Positions 49,233 through 58,179 of a DNA stretch of 64,000 nt are shown in pieces (the first letter of the stretch is position 1; the number at the start of each line of letters is the position of its first letter). The DNA is taken from contig NZ_RRYH01000003.1 of the NCBI RefSeq assembly GCF_004010155.1, forward strand, positions 1-64,000. Direction: 5' to 3'. The notes under the pieces are model-generated. The model did not search any database, had not been told where the DNA came from, and saw only the letters and a list, made by a program, of their open reading frames with translations. Source of the stretch: Solirhodobacter olei (lineage in GTDB: Bacteria; Pseudomonadota; Alphaproteobacteria; Rhodobacterales; Rhodobacteraceae). The position numbers and the translations under genes were made by a program.

Positions 49233-50471
49233 CTATGCCTTGGGGTCCGGCCCGTCCTCGCGCAGCCTCTGGGTCAGCTTGCCGATCAGGAACGAGGTCC
49301 GCTGCGCCGGGATATAGGCGGTCCGCGCACCCCGGCTCGGCCGCGCCCGCATCCGCGCGAGGCCAAAGACCACCAGCGCCAGATGCGCCAGCGAGATCAG
49401 CCCGAACATCGAGGCCGGCCCCGAATAGGTGATCAGCCAGGAGGCGATCAGCGGGCTGGCGATCGCACCCAGGGCATAAAGGAACATCTGCGCGGCCGAC
49501 AGCTCCACCCGCTGCTCGGTCGCCGCGAAGTCATGGGCATGGGCGGATGAGACGGAATAGATCGGGATCGTGGTGATCCCGAACAGCGCCGCCGCCGCCA
49601 TGATCGCCCGCGGCCCGATCCCGGCGGCAAGGACGGTCGCCGCACAGGCCATCATCGCGCCGAGCGAAAGCCCGATCAGCACCCAGCGCCGGTCGAACCG
49701 GTCGGCGAGCCACCCCACCGGCATCTGCGCCAGCCAGCCGCCGCCGACGTAGATTGCCAGGAAGAAGGCAAGCTGGTGCGTCGAAAGCCCCACCGCCACG
49801 CCGTAGAGCGGCCCGACCATCCGGAAGGCGGAACTGGTGACACCGGCCACCGCCACGCCGACCGAGCCGAGCGGCGAGCAGTCCCAGGAGAGCCGCGGCC
49901 GCAGGCGCGGCGCCTCGGGCATGTCGGGCTGCTCGGCCTTGGTGATCGTCACCGGCAGCAGCGCCATGCAGCAGAAGAGTGCCAGCAGGTTGTACGAGAG
50001 GTACGCCGCCGGCGGCAGGAAGCCGATCAGCGTCTGCGCCAGCAGGCTGCCGCCGCTGTCCACCATCCGGTAGATTCCCATCGCGCGGCCCCGCGTCTCG
50101 TTCGTCAGCCGCGCGTTCAGCCAGGCCTCAAGGATCGTGTAGCAGCCCGCGATGCAGAGGCCGGAGAGCATCCGCATCGCCGCCCAGGCATAGGGCGAGA
50201 CGATCATCATATGCATCAGCATCCCGATCGTCCCCGCCGCCGCGAAGGCGGCATAGGCGCGGGAATGGCCGACCGTTCCCATCAGCCGCGGGGCCCACCA
50301 GCAGCCGATGAAGAAACCGAAGAAATGTGCCGAGCCGAGAAAACCGATCTGCGCGTTGGAGAAATGCAGCTGCAGGCCGGAGATCGCGTCGAGCGGCGCC
50401 ACGCCGCCCGAGCCGAGCTGCAGAAGCACGTCGGAGATGAAGAGCGCCGAAAGCGTGAGGATCAGGCGCAT
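49233..50471 (-). CDS. MFS transporter (YcaD-like)
   Basis: A 412-residue, 12-TM major facilitator. The first helix is ALFISDVLLQLGSGGVAPLDA, and the loop 2-3 motif region is WAPRLMGTVGHSRAYAAFAAAG (in part). SGLCIAGCYTILEAWLNARLTNETRGRAMGIYRM (in part) is the YcaD/nucleoside-sugar type signature around TM5. The second half repeats the pattern with PVGWLADRFDRRWVLIG. The substrate is unknown. It is followed by metG on the same strand with a 98-bp gap. Confidence 0.87.
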   Translation of the reverse strand: MRLILTLSALFISDVLLQLGSGGVAPLDAISGLQLHFSNAQIGFLGSAHFFGFFIGCWWAPRLMGTVGHSRAYAAFAAAGTIGMLMHMMIVSPYAWAAMRMLSGLCIAGCYTILEAWLNARLTNETRGRAMGIYRMVDSGGSLLAQTLIGFLPPAAYLSYNLLALFCCMALLPVTITKAEQPDMPEAPRLRPRLSWDCSPLGSVGVAVAGVTSSAFRMVGPLYGVAVGLSTHQLAFFLAIYVGGGWLAQMPVGWLADRFDRRWVLIGLSLGAMMACAATVLAAGIGPRAIMAAAALFGITTIPIYSVSSAHAHDFAATEQRVELSAAQMFLYALGAIASPLIASWLITYSGPASMFGLISLAHLALVVFGLARMRARPSRGARTAYIPAQRTSFLIGKLTQRLREDGPDPKA

Positions 50472-50587
50472 CGGCGGAACGGGGCAGGGGTCTTGCGGGC
50501 CATGCCCCTCCCCTAGGACGGCGCGCCGGGTGCTGACCCTCCCGTTCCGTCATGGCCATGTCGCATTCCGCCCTTTCGTCCGGGCGG

Positions 50588-51136
50588 CTATTTCCGGGTT
50601 CCGAGGAGCATCCGGCGCAGGCTCCCGTCGCGCTTCGCCGCCCGCCGCAGCGCCCCCGCGACATGCAGCGAAAGAAGCCCGATCAGTGCGAAGGCAAGTA
50701 CGTAATGCAGCCGCAGGAAACCTTCCGCATTGGCCTCGGTCGCGGGGACGAGGCCGGGCAGAACCCAGCGCCCGAAGACCACCACGTCGATCCCCGTCGC
50801 AGCGCTTCCGGCCCAGCCGGCCAGCGGCAGCACGATCATCAGCGTGTAAAGCGCGCGATGCACCCAGCGCGCCAGCGCCATCTGCCAGCCGGGCGGCCCG
50901 GGCAGGGGCGGTGGCGGCGGGCTGACCCGGTGCCAGAGGAGCCGCGCGACCGCCAGCGTCAGCAGCGTGATCCCGATCGTCTTGTGCAGGCTGAAAAGCC
51001 AGATGTTGGAAAGGCTCGGCTGCGTCCGCGCGAGGCTCAGCCCAAGCGCGATGGTCCCGAGCATCCCCGCCGCCATCGCCCAGTGAAGAAGCCGCGAGAT
51101 GAGCCCGAAGCCCTCGGCGCTGTTTCTCAGCGTCAT
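50588..51136 (-). CDS. Cytochrome b561-type membrane protein
   Basis: A 182-residue, four-TM b-type cytochrome. Putative haem histidines are in ISRLLHWAMA (TM1), FSLHKTIGI (TM2), WVHRALYTLM (TM3) and LSLHVAGALRR (TM4), with LRLHYVLA close by. It transfers electrons between the quinone pool and periplasmic partners. Its start is 1 bp after the yceI-like stop, so the two form an operon, a pairing common in proteobacteria. Confidence 0.88.
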   Translation of the reverse strand: MTLRNSAEGFGLISRLLHWAMAAGMLGTIALGLSLARTQPSLSNIWLFSLHKTIGITLLTLAVARLLWHRVSPPPPPLPGPPGWQMALARWVHRALYTLMIVLPLAGWAGSAATGIDVVVFGRWVLPGLVPATEANAEGFLRLHYVLAFALIGLLSLHVAGALRRAAKRDGSLRRMLLGTRK

Positions 51137-51137
51137 C

Positions 51138-51716
51138 TCAGCCGCGCCGGTCCATGTTGGCGATGATGTCGAGATGCACGACATCACCCACCGTCCCGGC
51201 CCAGCCCGTCGCCCCGAACTCCGACCGCTTCACCTCTCCGGTCAGCTGGATCGCGAGATGGTCAAGCTCGCCCGGCGCCGTGCCACGCTGGCGGTAAAGA
51301 TCGGCCGTCAGCCGGATCGGCCGGGTCTGGCCTCGGATGGTGATCCTGCCGTCGATCAGCGCGCCGGTCGCGGTGGCGTGGACGGCGGTGCTCGTGAAGG
51401 AGATGTCGGGAAATTTTCGCGTGTCGAGCACCAGCGGCCCCTTCATCGCCTGCGCCGCGAAGGGAAAGCTCGCCTCCGCCTTGGCGGCGTCCAGCGTCAC
51501 CGAGACATGGCAATTGGCAAGCGACTGGAAGTCCAGCGTCACCGTCGCCTTTGCCACGGGCATCTGTCCCGTGATCTTGTCCCCGCCAAAGGCGACAGAG
51601 AAGCGGACGGCAGTCGTCGCCGGCTCCAGCGCGTAATGGCGCGGCATGGCGGAGGCCATGCCCGCGATCAGCACGAACGCGGCGGCGAGCAGGGTTTTCG
51701 GCAGGGCAGGGCGCAT
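51138..51716 (-). CDS. YceI-family periplasmic protein
   Basis: A 192-residue lipocalin-like protein with signal peptide MRPALPKTLLAAAFVLIAGM (cleavage after ASA). YceI hallmarks are YALEPATTAVRFSVAFGG, VTLDAAKAE, FPDISFTSTAV, ALIDGRITIRGQTRPI and VKRSEFGATGWAGTVGDVVHLDI (in part). YceI proteins bind long-chain isoprenoids such as quinones. Cotranscription with cytochrome b561 suggests a quinone-linked redox role. Confidence 0.9.
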   Translation of the reverse strand: MRPALPKTLLAAAFVLIAGMASAMPRHYALEPATTAVRFSVAFGGDKITGQMPVAKATVTLDFQSLANCHVSVTLDAAKAEASFPFAAQAMKGPLVLDTRKFPDISFTSTAVHATATGALIDGRITIRGQTRPIRLTADLYRQRGTAPGELDHLAIQLTGEVKRSEFGATGWAGTVGDVVHLDIIANMDRRG

Positions 51717-51810
51717 GGCGATCTCCGGTTTCTCCCTCTGTATACGAAGCAGGGCCCGTTTCAGTCCGAAATAAACCTCGGCCCCCTGCGCCGCCCGGGG
51801 GCGGGGCCGA

Positions 51811-51844
51811 AACAAAAGGGGCTGCCCGATCCCCGGGCAGCCCC
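51811..51844 (-). terminator. Rho-independent terminator after the TRAP genes
   Basis: Arms GGGGCTGCCCG (51818-51828) and CGGGCAGCCCC (51834-51844) pair over 11 bp with a 5-base loop. On the minus strand the stem is followed by TTTTGTT (complement of 51811-51817). It lies 23 bp after the TRAP large-permease stop and upstream of yceI. Confidence 0.85.
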
Positions 51845-51866
51845 CAATTTCGTCTCCTGTCCGGCG

Positions 51867-53645
51867 CTAGTTCGACGCGCCGCCGAAGTTCGGCGATCCG
51901 ACCGCCCCCCCGCCGCCGAGGTCGGGCGAACCCACGCCTCCGCCTCCGCCGAAGTTCGGGGTCCCGACGCTTCCCGCGCCGCCACCGCCGCCGAAGTTCG
52001 GGCTTCCGACGCTGCCCCCGCCTCCGCCGCCCGTACCCATTCCGGGAATGACGATCTTGACGTGCTCGGTGTCGACCGGCGGCCCCTTGTAGCGCATCAC
52101 CATGCCGGGGAAGGAGATCACGATCACGATCATGATGACCTGGATCACCACAAAGGGGATCGCCCCCCAGTAGATCTGGCTGGTCGCCACCGGCGCCATC
52201 ATCTTGCCCGTCACCCGGTCCTCGTAGGGCACCTTTGGTGCCACGGATCGAAGGTAGAACAAGGCAAATCCGAAGGGCGGATGCATGAAGCTCGTCTGCA
52301 TGTTCACGCCCAGGATCACCCCGAACCAGATCAGGTCGATCCCCAGCTTCTGCGCCGCCGGCGCCAGAAGCGGGATGATGATGAAGGCCAGCTCGAAGAA
52401 GTCCAGGAAGAAGGCCAGCACGAAGACCAGAAGCGATGTCACGACCAGAAAGCCGATCTTGCCGCCGGGCAGCGAGGTCAGCAGGTGCTCGACCCACAGA
52501 TGCCCGTTCACCCCGTAGAAGGTCAGCGAGAAGACCCGCGCGCCCAGAAGGATGAACATCACGAAGGACGACAGCCGCGTGGTCGAGGCCAGCGCCTGCC
52601 GGATCACGCCCAGGTTCAGCCGCCCCTTCATGCCCGCGAGGATCAGCGAGCCCACGGCCCCCATCGCGCCGCCCTCGGTCGGGGTGGCGATGCCCAGGAA
52701 GATCGTGCCCAGCACCAGGAAGATCAGCGCCAGCGGCGGGATCAGCACGATCACCACCTGCCGCGCCAGCCGGCTCATCAGGTTGATCTTCAGCACCCCG
52801 TCGAGCAGCGCCAGGACATAGGTAGCGGCGATGCCCACCATCGCGCCGAGAATATCGGCATTGTCGCTGTGATGCTTGGAGATCTCGCCCGACGCGTACC
52901 AGGAGATCGCGACACCGAGCGCCAGCACCACGAAGAGCGACGTGACGCCGGAGCCGAGCGTGCGTGCCTCCTTCGGCAGCGCCGGCACCATCGAGGGCTT
53001 GAAGATCGACAGAAGCAGCACGTAGCCGATGTAGATGCCGGTCAGCACGAAGCCCGGGATCAGCGCGCCCTGATACATGTCGCCCACCGACCGGCCCAGC
53101 TGGTCGGCCAGCACGATCAGCACCAGCGAGGGCGGGATGATCTGCGCCAGCGTGCCGGAGGCCGCGATGACCCCGGTGGCCACCCGCCGGTCATAGCCGT
53201 AGCGCAGCATGATCGGCAGCGAGATCAGGCCCATGGCGATGACCGAGGCGGCGATGACGCCGGTGGTCGCGGCCAGAAGCGCGCCGACCAGGATCACCGC
53301 ATAGGCAAGCCCGCCGCGCACCGGGCCGAAGAGCTGGCCGATGGTCTCCAACAGGTCCTCGGCCATTCCGGAGCGTTCCAGCACGATGCCCATGAAGGTG
53401 AAGAACGGAATGGCCAGCAATGTCTCGTTCGACATCACCCCCCAGAACCGTTCCGGCAGCGCGTAGAGAAGCGGCCAGTCGAGCGAGATCGTGCCGTGGG
53501 AATGCGGCGCCATGATCACGCCGATGACGAAGAACAGAAGGCCGTTCGCGGCCAGGGAGAAGGCGACGGGATAGCCGATGAGCAGGAAGACCATCAGCGA
53601 CAGGAACATGATCGGCGCCATGTTCTGGGCGATTACTTCGATCAT
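51867..53645 (-). CDS. TRAP transporter large permease (DctM type) with Gly-rich tail
   Basis: A 592-residue DctM-like permease with about 12-13 TM helices. Motifs are FSLAANGLLFFVIG, AIPFFTFMGIVLERSGMAEDLLETIG (in part), GVIAASGTLAQIIPPSLVLIVLAD (in part), ATPTEGGAMGAVGSLIL and MHPPFGFALFYLRSVAP. An extra segment between TM blocks makes it longer than classical DctM. The last 60 residues repeat GSPNFGGGGG-like units four times, an unusual tail. Its start overlaps the small permease stop (ATGA). It exchanges carboxylate-like solutes with Na+; the substrate is unknown because no binding protein gene is adjacent. Confidence 0.9.
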   Translation of the reverse strand: MIEVIAQNMAPIMFLSLMVFLLIGYPVAFSLAANGLLFFVIGVIMAPHSHGTISLDWPLLYALPERFWGVMSNETLLAIPFFTFMGIVLERSGMAEDLLETIGQLFGPVRGGLAYAVILVGALLAATTGVIAASVIAMGLISLPIMLRYGYDRRVATGVIAASGTLAQIIPPSLVLIVLADQLGRSVGDMYQGALIPGFVLTGIYIGYVLLLSIFKPSMVPALPKEARTLGSGVTSLFVVLALGVAISWYASGEISKHHSDNADILGAMVGIAATYVLALLDGVLKINLMSRLARQVVIVLIPPLALIFLVLGTIFLGIATPTEGGAMGAVGSLILAGMKGRLNLGVIRQALASTTRLSSFVMFILLGARVFSLTFYGVNGHLWVEHLLTSLPGGKIGFLVVTSLLVFVLAFFLDFFELAFIIIPLLAPAAQKLGIDLIWFGVILGVNMQTSFMHPPFGFALFYLRSVAPKVPYEDRVTGKMMAPVATSQIYWGAIPFVVIQVIMIVIVISFPGMVMRYKGPPVDTEHVKIVIPGMGTGGGGGGSVGSPNFGGGGGAGSVGTPNFGGGGGVGSPDLGGGGAVGSPNFGGASN

Positions 53646-54250
53646 TTACGGCTCTCCCCGGCCTGCTCGCCCAGCATCTCGCCGGCCAGTTCCTCCGCCT
53701 CCAGCTCTGCCGAGGCATGCGACGAGACGAAGGGCGTCGGATCTTCCATGTCGCCGCGCATCACCGCGATCTTCTTGATGATTTCGGACACGCCCTGCAC
53801 CGTCAGCAGCAGGAAGCCGCCCAGCAGAAGCGCCTTCGCCGGCCAGAGGATCAGCCCGCCCGCGTTGGTCGACATCTCGCCCGAGGTGAAGGAGAGCCAG
53901 ACCCAGGGGACCAGGTAGATGTCCATCAGGATCACGAAGGGCATCAGGAACAGCACATGGCCGATCAGGTCGATCCAGTGCTGCTTGCGGCGGCTCAGCG
54001 CGCCGTAGAGGATGTCGATCCGGATGTGTTCGTTGTGGCGCAGCGTGTTGGCCGAGGCCAGCAGGAAGGCGGCGCCGTAGAGGTACCACTGCAGCTCCAG
54101 CCAGGCGTTCGACGACACGTCGAAGACCTTGCGCACCGTCGCGTTGATTGCGCTGACCAGGATCGAGACCAGGATAAGCCAGGCCACGGATTTCCCGATC
54201 GCTTCCGTCGCCGCGTCAATGGCGCGGGCGAGTTTCAGCACTCCTCCCAT
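53642..54250 (-). CDS. TRAP transporter small permease (DctQ type)
   Basis: A 202-residue, four-TM DctQ protein beginning MGGVLKLARAIDAATEAIGK. The diagnostic stretch is WLELQWYLYGAAFLLASANTLRHNEHIRIDILYGALS (given in part) with the HNEHIRID core. The ATG at 54250 fits a DctQ length; the upstream 17 residues are arginine/proline-rich and unsupported. It is translationally coupled to the large permease. The tail EAEELAGEMLGEQAGESRK is acidic. Confidence 0.9.
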   Translation of the reverse strand: MGGVLKLARAIDAATEAIGKSVAWLILVSILVSAINATVRKVFDVSSNAWLELQWYLYGAAFLLASANTLRHNEHIRIDILYGALSRRKQHWIDLIGHVLFLMPFVILMDIYLVPWVWLSFTSGEMSTNAGGLILWPAKALLLGGFLLLTVQGVSEIIKKIAVMRGDMEDPTPFVSSHASAELEAEELAGEMLGEQAGESRK

Positions 54251-54441
54251 GGGGTCCCTTTCTCGGTGAGGGCGAGGCCGCGGCCCCTTTGTGGTCAACA
54301 CCTATGTCGGATGTGTGAGGAACCGTCAACTGCGCCGCGGCGGCACGCGCAGGCCTGTCGGGAAAGGGGTCGGCGGGGTGCCGGCCGCTGCCGGAGCGGC
54401 CCGATCCGGCCCCCGGAACAGGGGCGCCGCGAGGGGGGCGA

Positions 54442-54828
54442 TCACCGATACTCGATCAGATCCCAGCGGTTGCCGAACGGGTCGCGCCAGACCGCGACGG
54501 TGCCGTAGGGCTCCTCCCGCGGCGGCTCGTCGAAGGTCACGCCCGCGGCCCTCATGGCGGCATGGTCGCGGGCGAAATCGTCGGTTTGAAGGAAGAAACC
54601 CACGCGCCCGCCGGCCTGGTTGCCGACCGCGGCCTCCTGCGCCGGGCCCTCGGCGCGTGCCAGCAGCAGCGCGCAGCCCCCGCCGGGCGGCGCCACCACC
54701 ACCCAGCGCTTGCGGCCCTGGTCGATGTCCTCGACCAGCCGGAAGCCGAGCTTGCCCACGTAGAATTCGATCGCCGGCGCGTAGTCCGGCACGACCAGCG
54801 CCACCAGCGCGATCCTCGCTTCGCTCAT
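54442..54828 (-). CDS. VOC-family (glyoxalase-like) protein
   Basis: A 128-residue single-module vicinal-oxygen-chelate protein: ALVALVVPDYAPAIEFYVGKLGFRLVED at the start, VGFFLQTDDFARDHAAMRAAGVTF and the end GTVAVWRDPFGNRWDLIEY. Two modules from a dimer normally make the metal site. It lies 7 bp after the ate gene on the same strand. The substrate is unknown. The 191-bp gap to the TRAP genes contains nothing I can identify. Confidence 0.87.
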   Translation of the reverse strand: MSEARIALVALVVPDYAPAIEFYVGKLGFRLVEDIDQGRKRWVVVAPPGGGCALLLARAEGPAQEAAVGNQAGGRVGFFLQTDDFARDHAAMRAAGVTFDEPPREEPYGTVAVWRDPFGNRWDLIEYR

Positions 54829-54835
54829 CGGGTCC

Positions 54836-55672
54836 TCATCCGGCGCTGTGCAGCCCGTCGGGCAGGCGCAGCCGCGCCACCTGCTCGGCGATCGGATCGA
54901 CCGAGAGCGGATGCAGCTCCGCCCCGTGGCTCGCCGGATCGCCGATCGGCTGCCAGCCGCCGTGCTTGTAGATCTCCAGCGCCGAGAAATTGGCCTTGTA
55001 GCCCATCTTCCGGCTGCCCGGCACCCAGTAGCCCAGGTAGACGTATGGCAGCCCGGCCTCCTGCGCGATGCGGATATGGTCGAGGATGATGTAGGTCCCC
55101 AGCGATTTCGCGGCGAGGTCGGGGTCGTAGAAGGAATAGACCATCGACAGCCCGTCATCGAGCACGTCGGTCAGGCAGACGGCGGTCAGCACCCGCCGTC
55201 GCGGCCGGGCCGGATCGGGCAGGCTATATTCGATGACGCGGGAGCGCACCGGCGTCTCCTCGATCATCGCGGCAAACTCGAAGATATCCATGTCAGCCAT
55301 GCCGCCATCGGCGTGCCGGCTGTCGAGGTAGCGGCGGAACAGCGCGTATTGATCCTCGGTCGCCCAGGGGCTGGTGGCCTCGCGCCGCAACTCCGCGTTG
55401 CGCTTGAGCGCGCGCGACTGGCTGCGCGAAGGCTGGAAATCCGCCACCCGGATCCGCGCCGAAAGACAGGCGGAGCATTCCGCGCAGGAGGGCCGGTAAA
55501 GCACGTTCTGCGAGCGCCTGAAGCCCTGCTTCGACAGGGTGTCATTGAGCCGCTCGGCCCGGTCGCCCTGCAGCGCGGTGAACAGCTTCCGTTCCATCCG
55601 CCCGTCGAGATACGGGCAGGGTTGCGGGGCCGTCACATAGAATTGGGGCGCTATGGGCAGCGTGTGGCGCAT
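54836..55672 (-). CDS. bpt: Aspartate/glutamate leucyltransferase (N-end rule)
   Basis: A 278-residue Bpt/Ate-type transferase that attaches Leu from Leu-tRNA to N-terminal Asp/Glu, marking proteins for ClpS/ClpAP. Motifs are [33 protein letters not shown] (cysteine cluster), [22 protein letters not shown] (in part) and [20 protein letters not shown]. The start is at 55672. It is followed by the VOC gene with a 7-bp gap. Confidence 0.93.
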   Translation of the reverse strand: MRHTLPIAPQFYVTAPQPCPYLDGRMERKLFTALQGDRAERLNDTLSKQGFRRSQNVLYRPSCAECSACLSARIRVADFQPSRSQSRALKRNAELRREATSPWATEDQYALFRRYLDSRHADGGMADMDIFEFAAMIEETPVRSRVIEYSLPDPARPRRRVLTAVCLTDVLDDGLSMVYSFYDPDLAAKSLGTYIILDHIRIAQEAGLPYVYLGYWVPGSRKMGYKANFSALEIYKHGGWQPIGDPASHGAELHPLSVDPIAEQVARLRLPDGLHSAG

Positions 55673-55761
55673 CGTAGCATGTTTGGCAGTTCAACCGGCA
55701 AAGCCTATCAAGCCCTCAAGGTTCCGCCAAGCGCAGAGTTTTCGCACATGGCGCGAACCGG

Positions 55762-56217
55762 TCAGACCCGCCCGGGCCGGTTGATCGCCACCGTGCCCAG
55801 GATCAGGTCGCTCAACCCCTGTCCCCGCGCTGTCACCAGCATCGCGCCGATGGAGGCAAGCTGCGGCAGCACCATCGCGCAGGAGATCGTGTAGCCGAGC
55901 GTATGCAGGAAAGCGGTCATCGGATCGAAGGGCGCGCCGTCGAGCCGGCGGAACTCGATCGCGGCCAGCCGCATCCCCCAGGTCGCCGAGCGGGTGGAGA
56001 TCGTCACCCAGCGGTAGAGGAAATTCAGCACCAGGAAGAGCGCGGGCAGGAAGAAGAGCGCGATGAAGGCGGTGAACGGCACCACGATCGCGGTCAGGAG
56101 CACGATCAGGATGGTGTCGACGACCCAGGCGAAGGCCCGTTTCATTGGCACGTCGCGATAGAACTCGGCCTGGAACTCGGGATCGGGCAGGCGGTCATAG
56201 GGATCGGCGCGGTACAT
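55762..56217 (-). CDS. RDD-family membrane protein
   Basis: A 151-residue protein with three to four TM segments. The N-terminal RDD region is MKRAFAWVVDTILIVLLTAI (an R-x-x-A-x-x-x-D variant), the middle LNFLYRWVTISTRSATWGMRLAAIEFRRLDG is the conserved GxTxG-like segment (here ATWGMRL), and ILGTVAINRPGR ends the protein. It may be a small transporter or ion-flux protein. It lies between bpt and DUF2852 on the same strand. Confidence 0.85.
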   Translation of the reverse strand: MYRADPYDRLPDPEFQAEFYRDVPMKRAFAWVVDTILIVLLTAIVVPFTAFIALFFLPALFLVLNFLYRWVTISTRSATWGMRLAAIEFRRLDGAPFDPMTAFLHTLGYTISCAMVLPQLASIGAMLVTARGQGLSDLILGTVAINRPGRV

Positions 56218-56280
56218 CTGGGGCCTCGGCGGCTTCGGGACGGACGGTCACGGGACGGACGGTCGCAGGGCGGGCAGGGC

Positions 56281-56305
56281 GAAAGGACGGCCCGGGGGGC
56301 CGCCC
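56281..56305 (-). terminator. Probable terminator after the DUF2852 gene
   Basis: On the minus strand a 9-bp GC stem with one G-U pair (56297-56305 with 56285-56293) and a CCC loop is followed by TTTC. It starts 24 bp after the DUF2852 stop. The T-run is short, so termination may be partial. Confidence 0.45.
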
Positions 56306-56328
56306 TCTTCAGCATAACCGGCTTCGGC

Positions 56329-56772
56329 TCAGGCGGAAGGGCCTTGCGGGGGTTCCGGCGCCTCGGGCGGAGCGGTCCGCGCCTCGCGGGCGCGCTCGTC
56401 CATGAAGGCGTCGAACTCGGTCTTGTCCTTGGCCTCGCGGAGGCGCTGCAGGAAGGCCTCGAAGGCGTCCTGTTCCTCCTCGAGGCGTCGCAGCGTCTCG
56501 GTCTTGTAGGCGTCGAAGGCACTGTTGCCGGAGGAGCGGAAGCCGTGGCGGTGCATCTCGCGATGCATCTTCCAGTCGTGGTGGTGGGAATGCCAGCGGT
56601 TGCGGCAGGATCCGTTGAACATGCGCTTGCTCCAGATCATGTAGAAGAGAATGCCCAGGCCAAGCGGCCAGAACAGGATGAAACCGAGGATCATCGTGGC
56701 GATCCACGCGGGCTTGCCGCGCTCGTCCAGCCAGTCCTGGGCCTGGTTGGGCCAGGCGGTGATGGCGCTCAT
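56329..56772 (-). CDS. DUF2852 membrane protein
   Basis: A 147-residue protein with one clear TM helix (WIATMILGFILFWPLGLGILFYMIW), followed by a His-rich segment (NRWHSHHHDWKMHREMHRHG) that may bind metal, and a C-terminal coiled coil (RRLEEEQDAFEAFLQRLREAKDKTEFDAFMDERARE in part), the family's conserved end. The family is common and uncharacterised in Rhodobacterales and rhizobia. A perfect palindrome 22 bp upstream of its start suggests specific regulation. Confidence 0.85.
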   Translation of the reverse strand: MSAITAWPNQAQDWLDERGKPAWIATMILGFILFWPLGLGILFYMIWSKRMFNGSCRNRWHSHHHDWKMHREMHRHGFRSSGNSAFDAYKTETLRRLEEEQDAFEAFLQRLREAKDKTEFDAFMDERAREARTAPPEAPEPPQGPSA

Positions 56773-56793
56773 TGTGAACTCCTGTGCGGAACT

Positions 56794-56870
56794 ATGTGAA
56801 GCATCTTCACATCAGCCAAGATCGGGATCGCCCGGCCCCGCGTCAAGAGGAATGTGAATGTTTTTTACAT
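56794..56870. promoter_or_regulatory. Pair of 19-bp palindromic operator candidates upstream of DUF2852 gene
   Basis: ATGTGAAGCATCTTCACAT (56794-56812) is a perfect inverted repeat with 8-bp arms. A degenerate second copy, ATGTGAATGTTTTTTACAT, lies at 56852-56870, centres 58 bp apart. The sites are 22 and 80 bp upstream of the DUF2852 start, where a promoter should be. The outer TGTGA/TCACA resembles CRP-like sites but the spacing is 7, not 6. The binding protein is unknown. Confidence 0.6.
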
Positions 56871-56940
56871 CGCCCGGCAACGGCGCTGCTGCGCGCCGGG
56901 CGGCAGGGGCGGCCGGGCGCCACGCCCGGCCGGGTGCCTG

Positions 56941-58113
56941 TCAGGGCAGGAGCCGCTCTGCAAAACCTGCGAGGCGGGTGAGGGCTTCCTCGAACTGGTC
57001 GTCGGCGATGGTCAGTGCCACGCGGATATGGCCGGCCGAGGCGTCGCCGAAGCTCTCGCCCGGCATCACCGCGATCTTCTCCTCGTCGAGCAGCCGGTTG
57101 GCGAAGCCCTTGCCGTCGAGCCCGGTCGCGCGGATGTCGAGCATCACGTACATCGCGCCCGAGGAATGGATGACCCGGATCGCGTTCGCGCCCGCCAGCA
57201 CCCGCAGCGCGATCTCGCGGCGGCGGCGGAAGGGCTCTGCGATCTTCGCCTCGAATGCGGGGCCCTGGTTCAGCGCGAAGAGCGCCGCGTCCTGAATGAA
57301 GGCCGGCACGCCGTAGGTGGTGGAGGTGGCGAGCATGGTGACGGCCTCGGCCACCGGCTCGGGCGCGACGACCCAGCCGAGGCGCGAGCCGGTCATCGCA
57401 TGGCTCTTCGACATAGAGCCGATGACGATGGTGCGTTCCTCCATGCCCGGCAGGGCGCGGGGGGAGATGTGTTCGCCGGTCCAGACCTGGCTGTCATAGA
57501 CCTCGTCGGAGATCAGCCAGAGGTCGGCCTGGGTCACCGCCCGTGCGATCCCTTCCAGCGTGGCGCGGTCATAGACCACGCCCGTCGGGTTGTTCGGGGT
57601 GTTGATGAGAAGCGTGCGCGCACCCTCGGCCCGGGCGAGGATGTCGGCCTCCTGCGGCAGGAAGTCCCGGTCCGAGGTGGTCGGCACGCGCCGCGACCGG
57701 GCGCCGGTGGCATGGATCGTGCCGGGGTAGGTGGCGTAGAACGGATCGCAATGCAGGCCCGTGCTGTCCGCGTCGAGCAGCGCCATGTGGCTGGCGAAAA
57801 GCGCCGCCTGGCCGCCGGCGGTGACGACGACGTTCTTCCAGCTTGTCGGCACGCCGGTGCGGGCCTCGGTGCGCGCGGCGATGGCCTCGCGCAGGTCGCG
57901 GTGGCCGGGGCCGAAGGCATAGCCGGTGTTGCCCGCGCGGGCAGAGGCGTTCATCGCCTCGAGGATCGCCGGATCGGTACGAATATCGTGCTCGCCGATG
58001 GTGAGGGGCAGGATCCGCTCGCCACGGGCCTGCATTTCCAGCGTGCGGTGGTAGATCTCCCAGCCGTCGGAGCCGTCGCCGGCGATATGGGAAATACGGT
58101 CCGCGATGCGCAT
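56941..58113 (-). CDS. Fold-type I PLP aminotransferase
   Basis: A 390-residue class I/II aminotransferase. Motifs are VVTAGGQAALFASHMALLD, INTPNNPTGVVYD, LWLISDEVYDSQVW and IGSMSKSHAMTGSRLGWVV with the PLP lysine in SMSK. The final Arg in GHIRVALTI binds the substrate carboxylate. The start MRIADRISHIAGDGSDGW at 58113 is chosen; longer frames run into the tandem repeat. The substrate could be aspartate, alanine or an aromatic acid. It is transcribed toward the DUF2852 promoter region, away from the repeats. Confidence 0.9.
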   Translation of the reverse strand: MRIADRISHIAGDGSDGWEIYHRTLEMQARGERILPLTIGEHDIRTDPAILEAMNASARAGNTGYAFGPGHRDLREAIAARTEARTGVPTSWKNVVVTAGGQAALFASHMALLDADSTGLHCDPFYATYPGTIHATGARSRRVPTTSDRDFLPQEADILARAEGARTLLINTPNNPTGVVYDRATLEGIARAVTQADLWLISDEVYDSQVWTGEHISPRALPGMEERTIVIGSMSKSHAMTGSRLGWVVAPEPVAEAVTMLATSTTYGVPAFIQDAALFALNQGPAFEAKIAEPFRRRREIALRVLAGANAIRVIHSSGAMYVMLDIRATGLDGKGFANRLLDEEKIAVMPGESFGDASAGHIRVALTIADDQFEEALTRLAGFAERLLP

Positions 58114-58179
58114 GGGGGCCTCCTGTCGTTGCGCCGGGACGTGGCCAGAAATCGAGCGGGGATGCAAGGGGGTGAGGCG

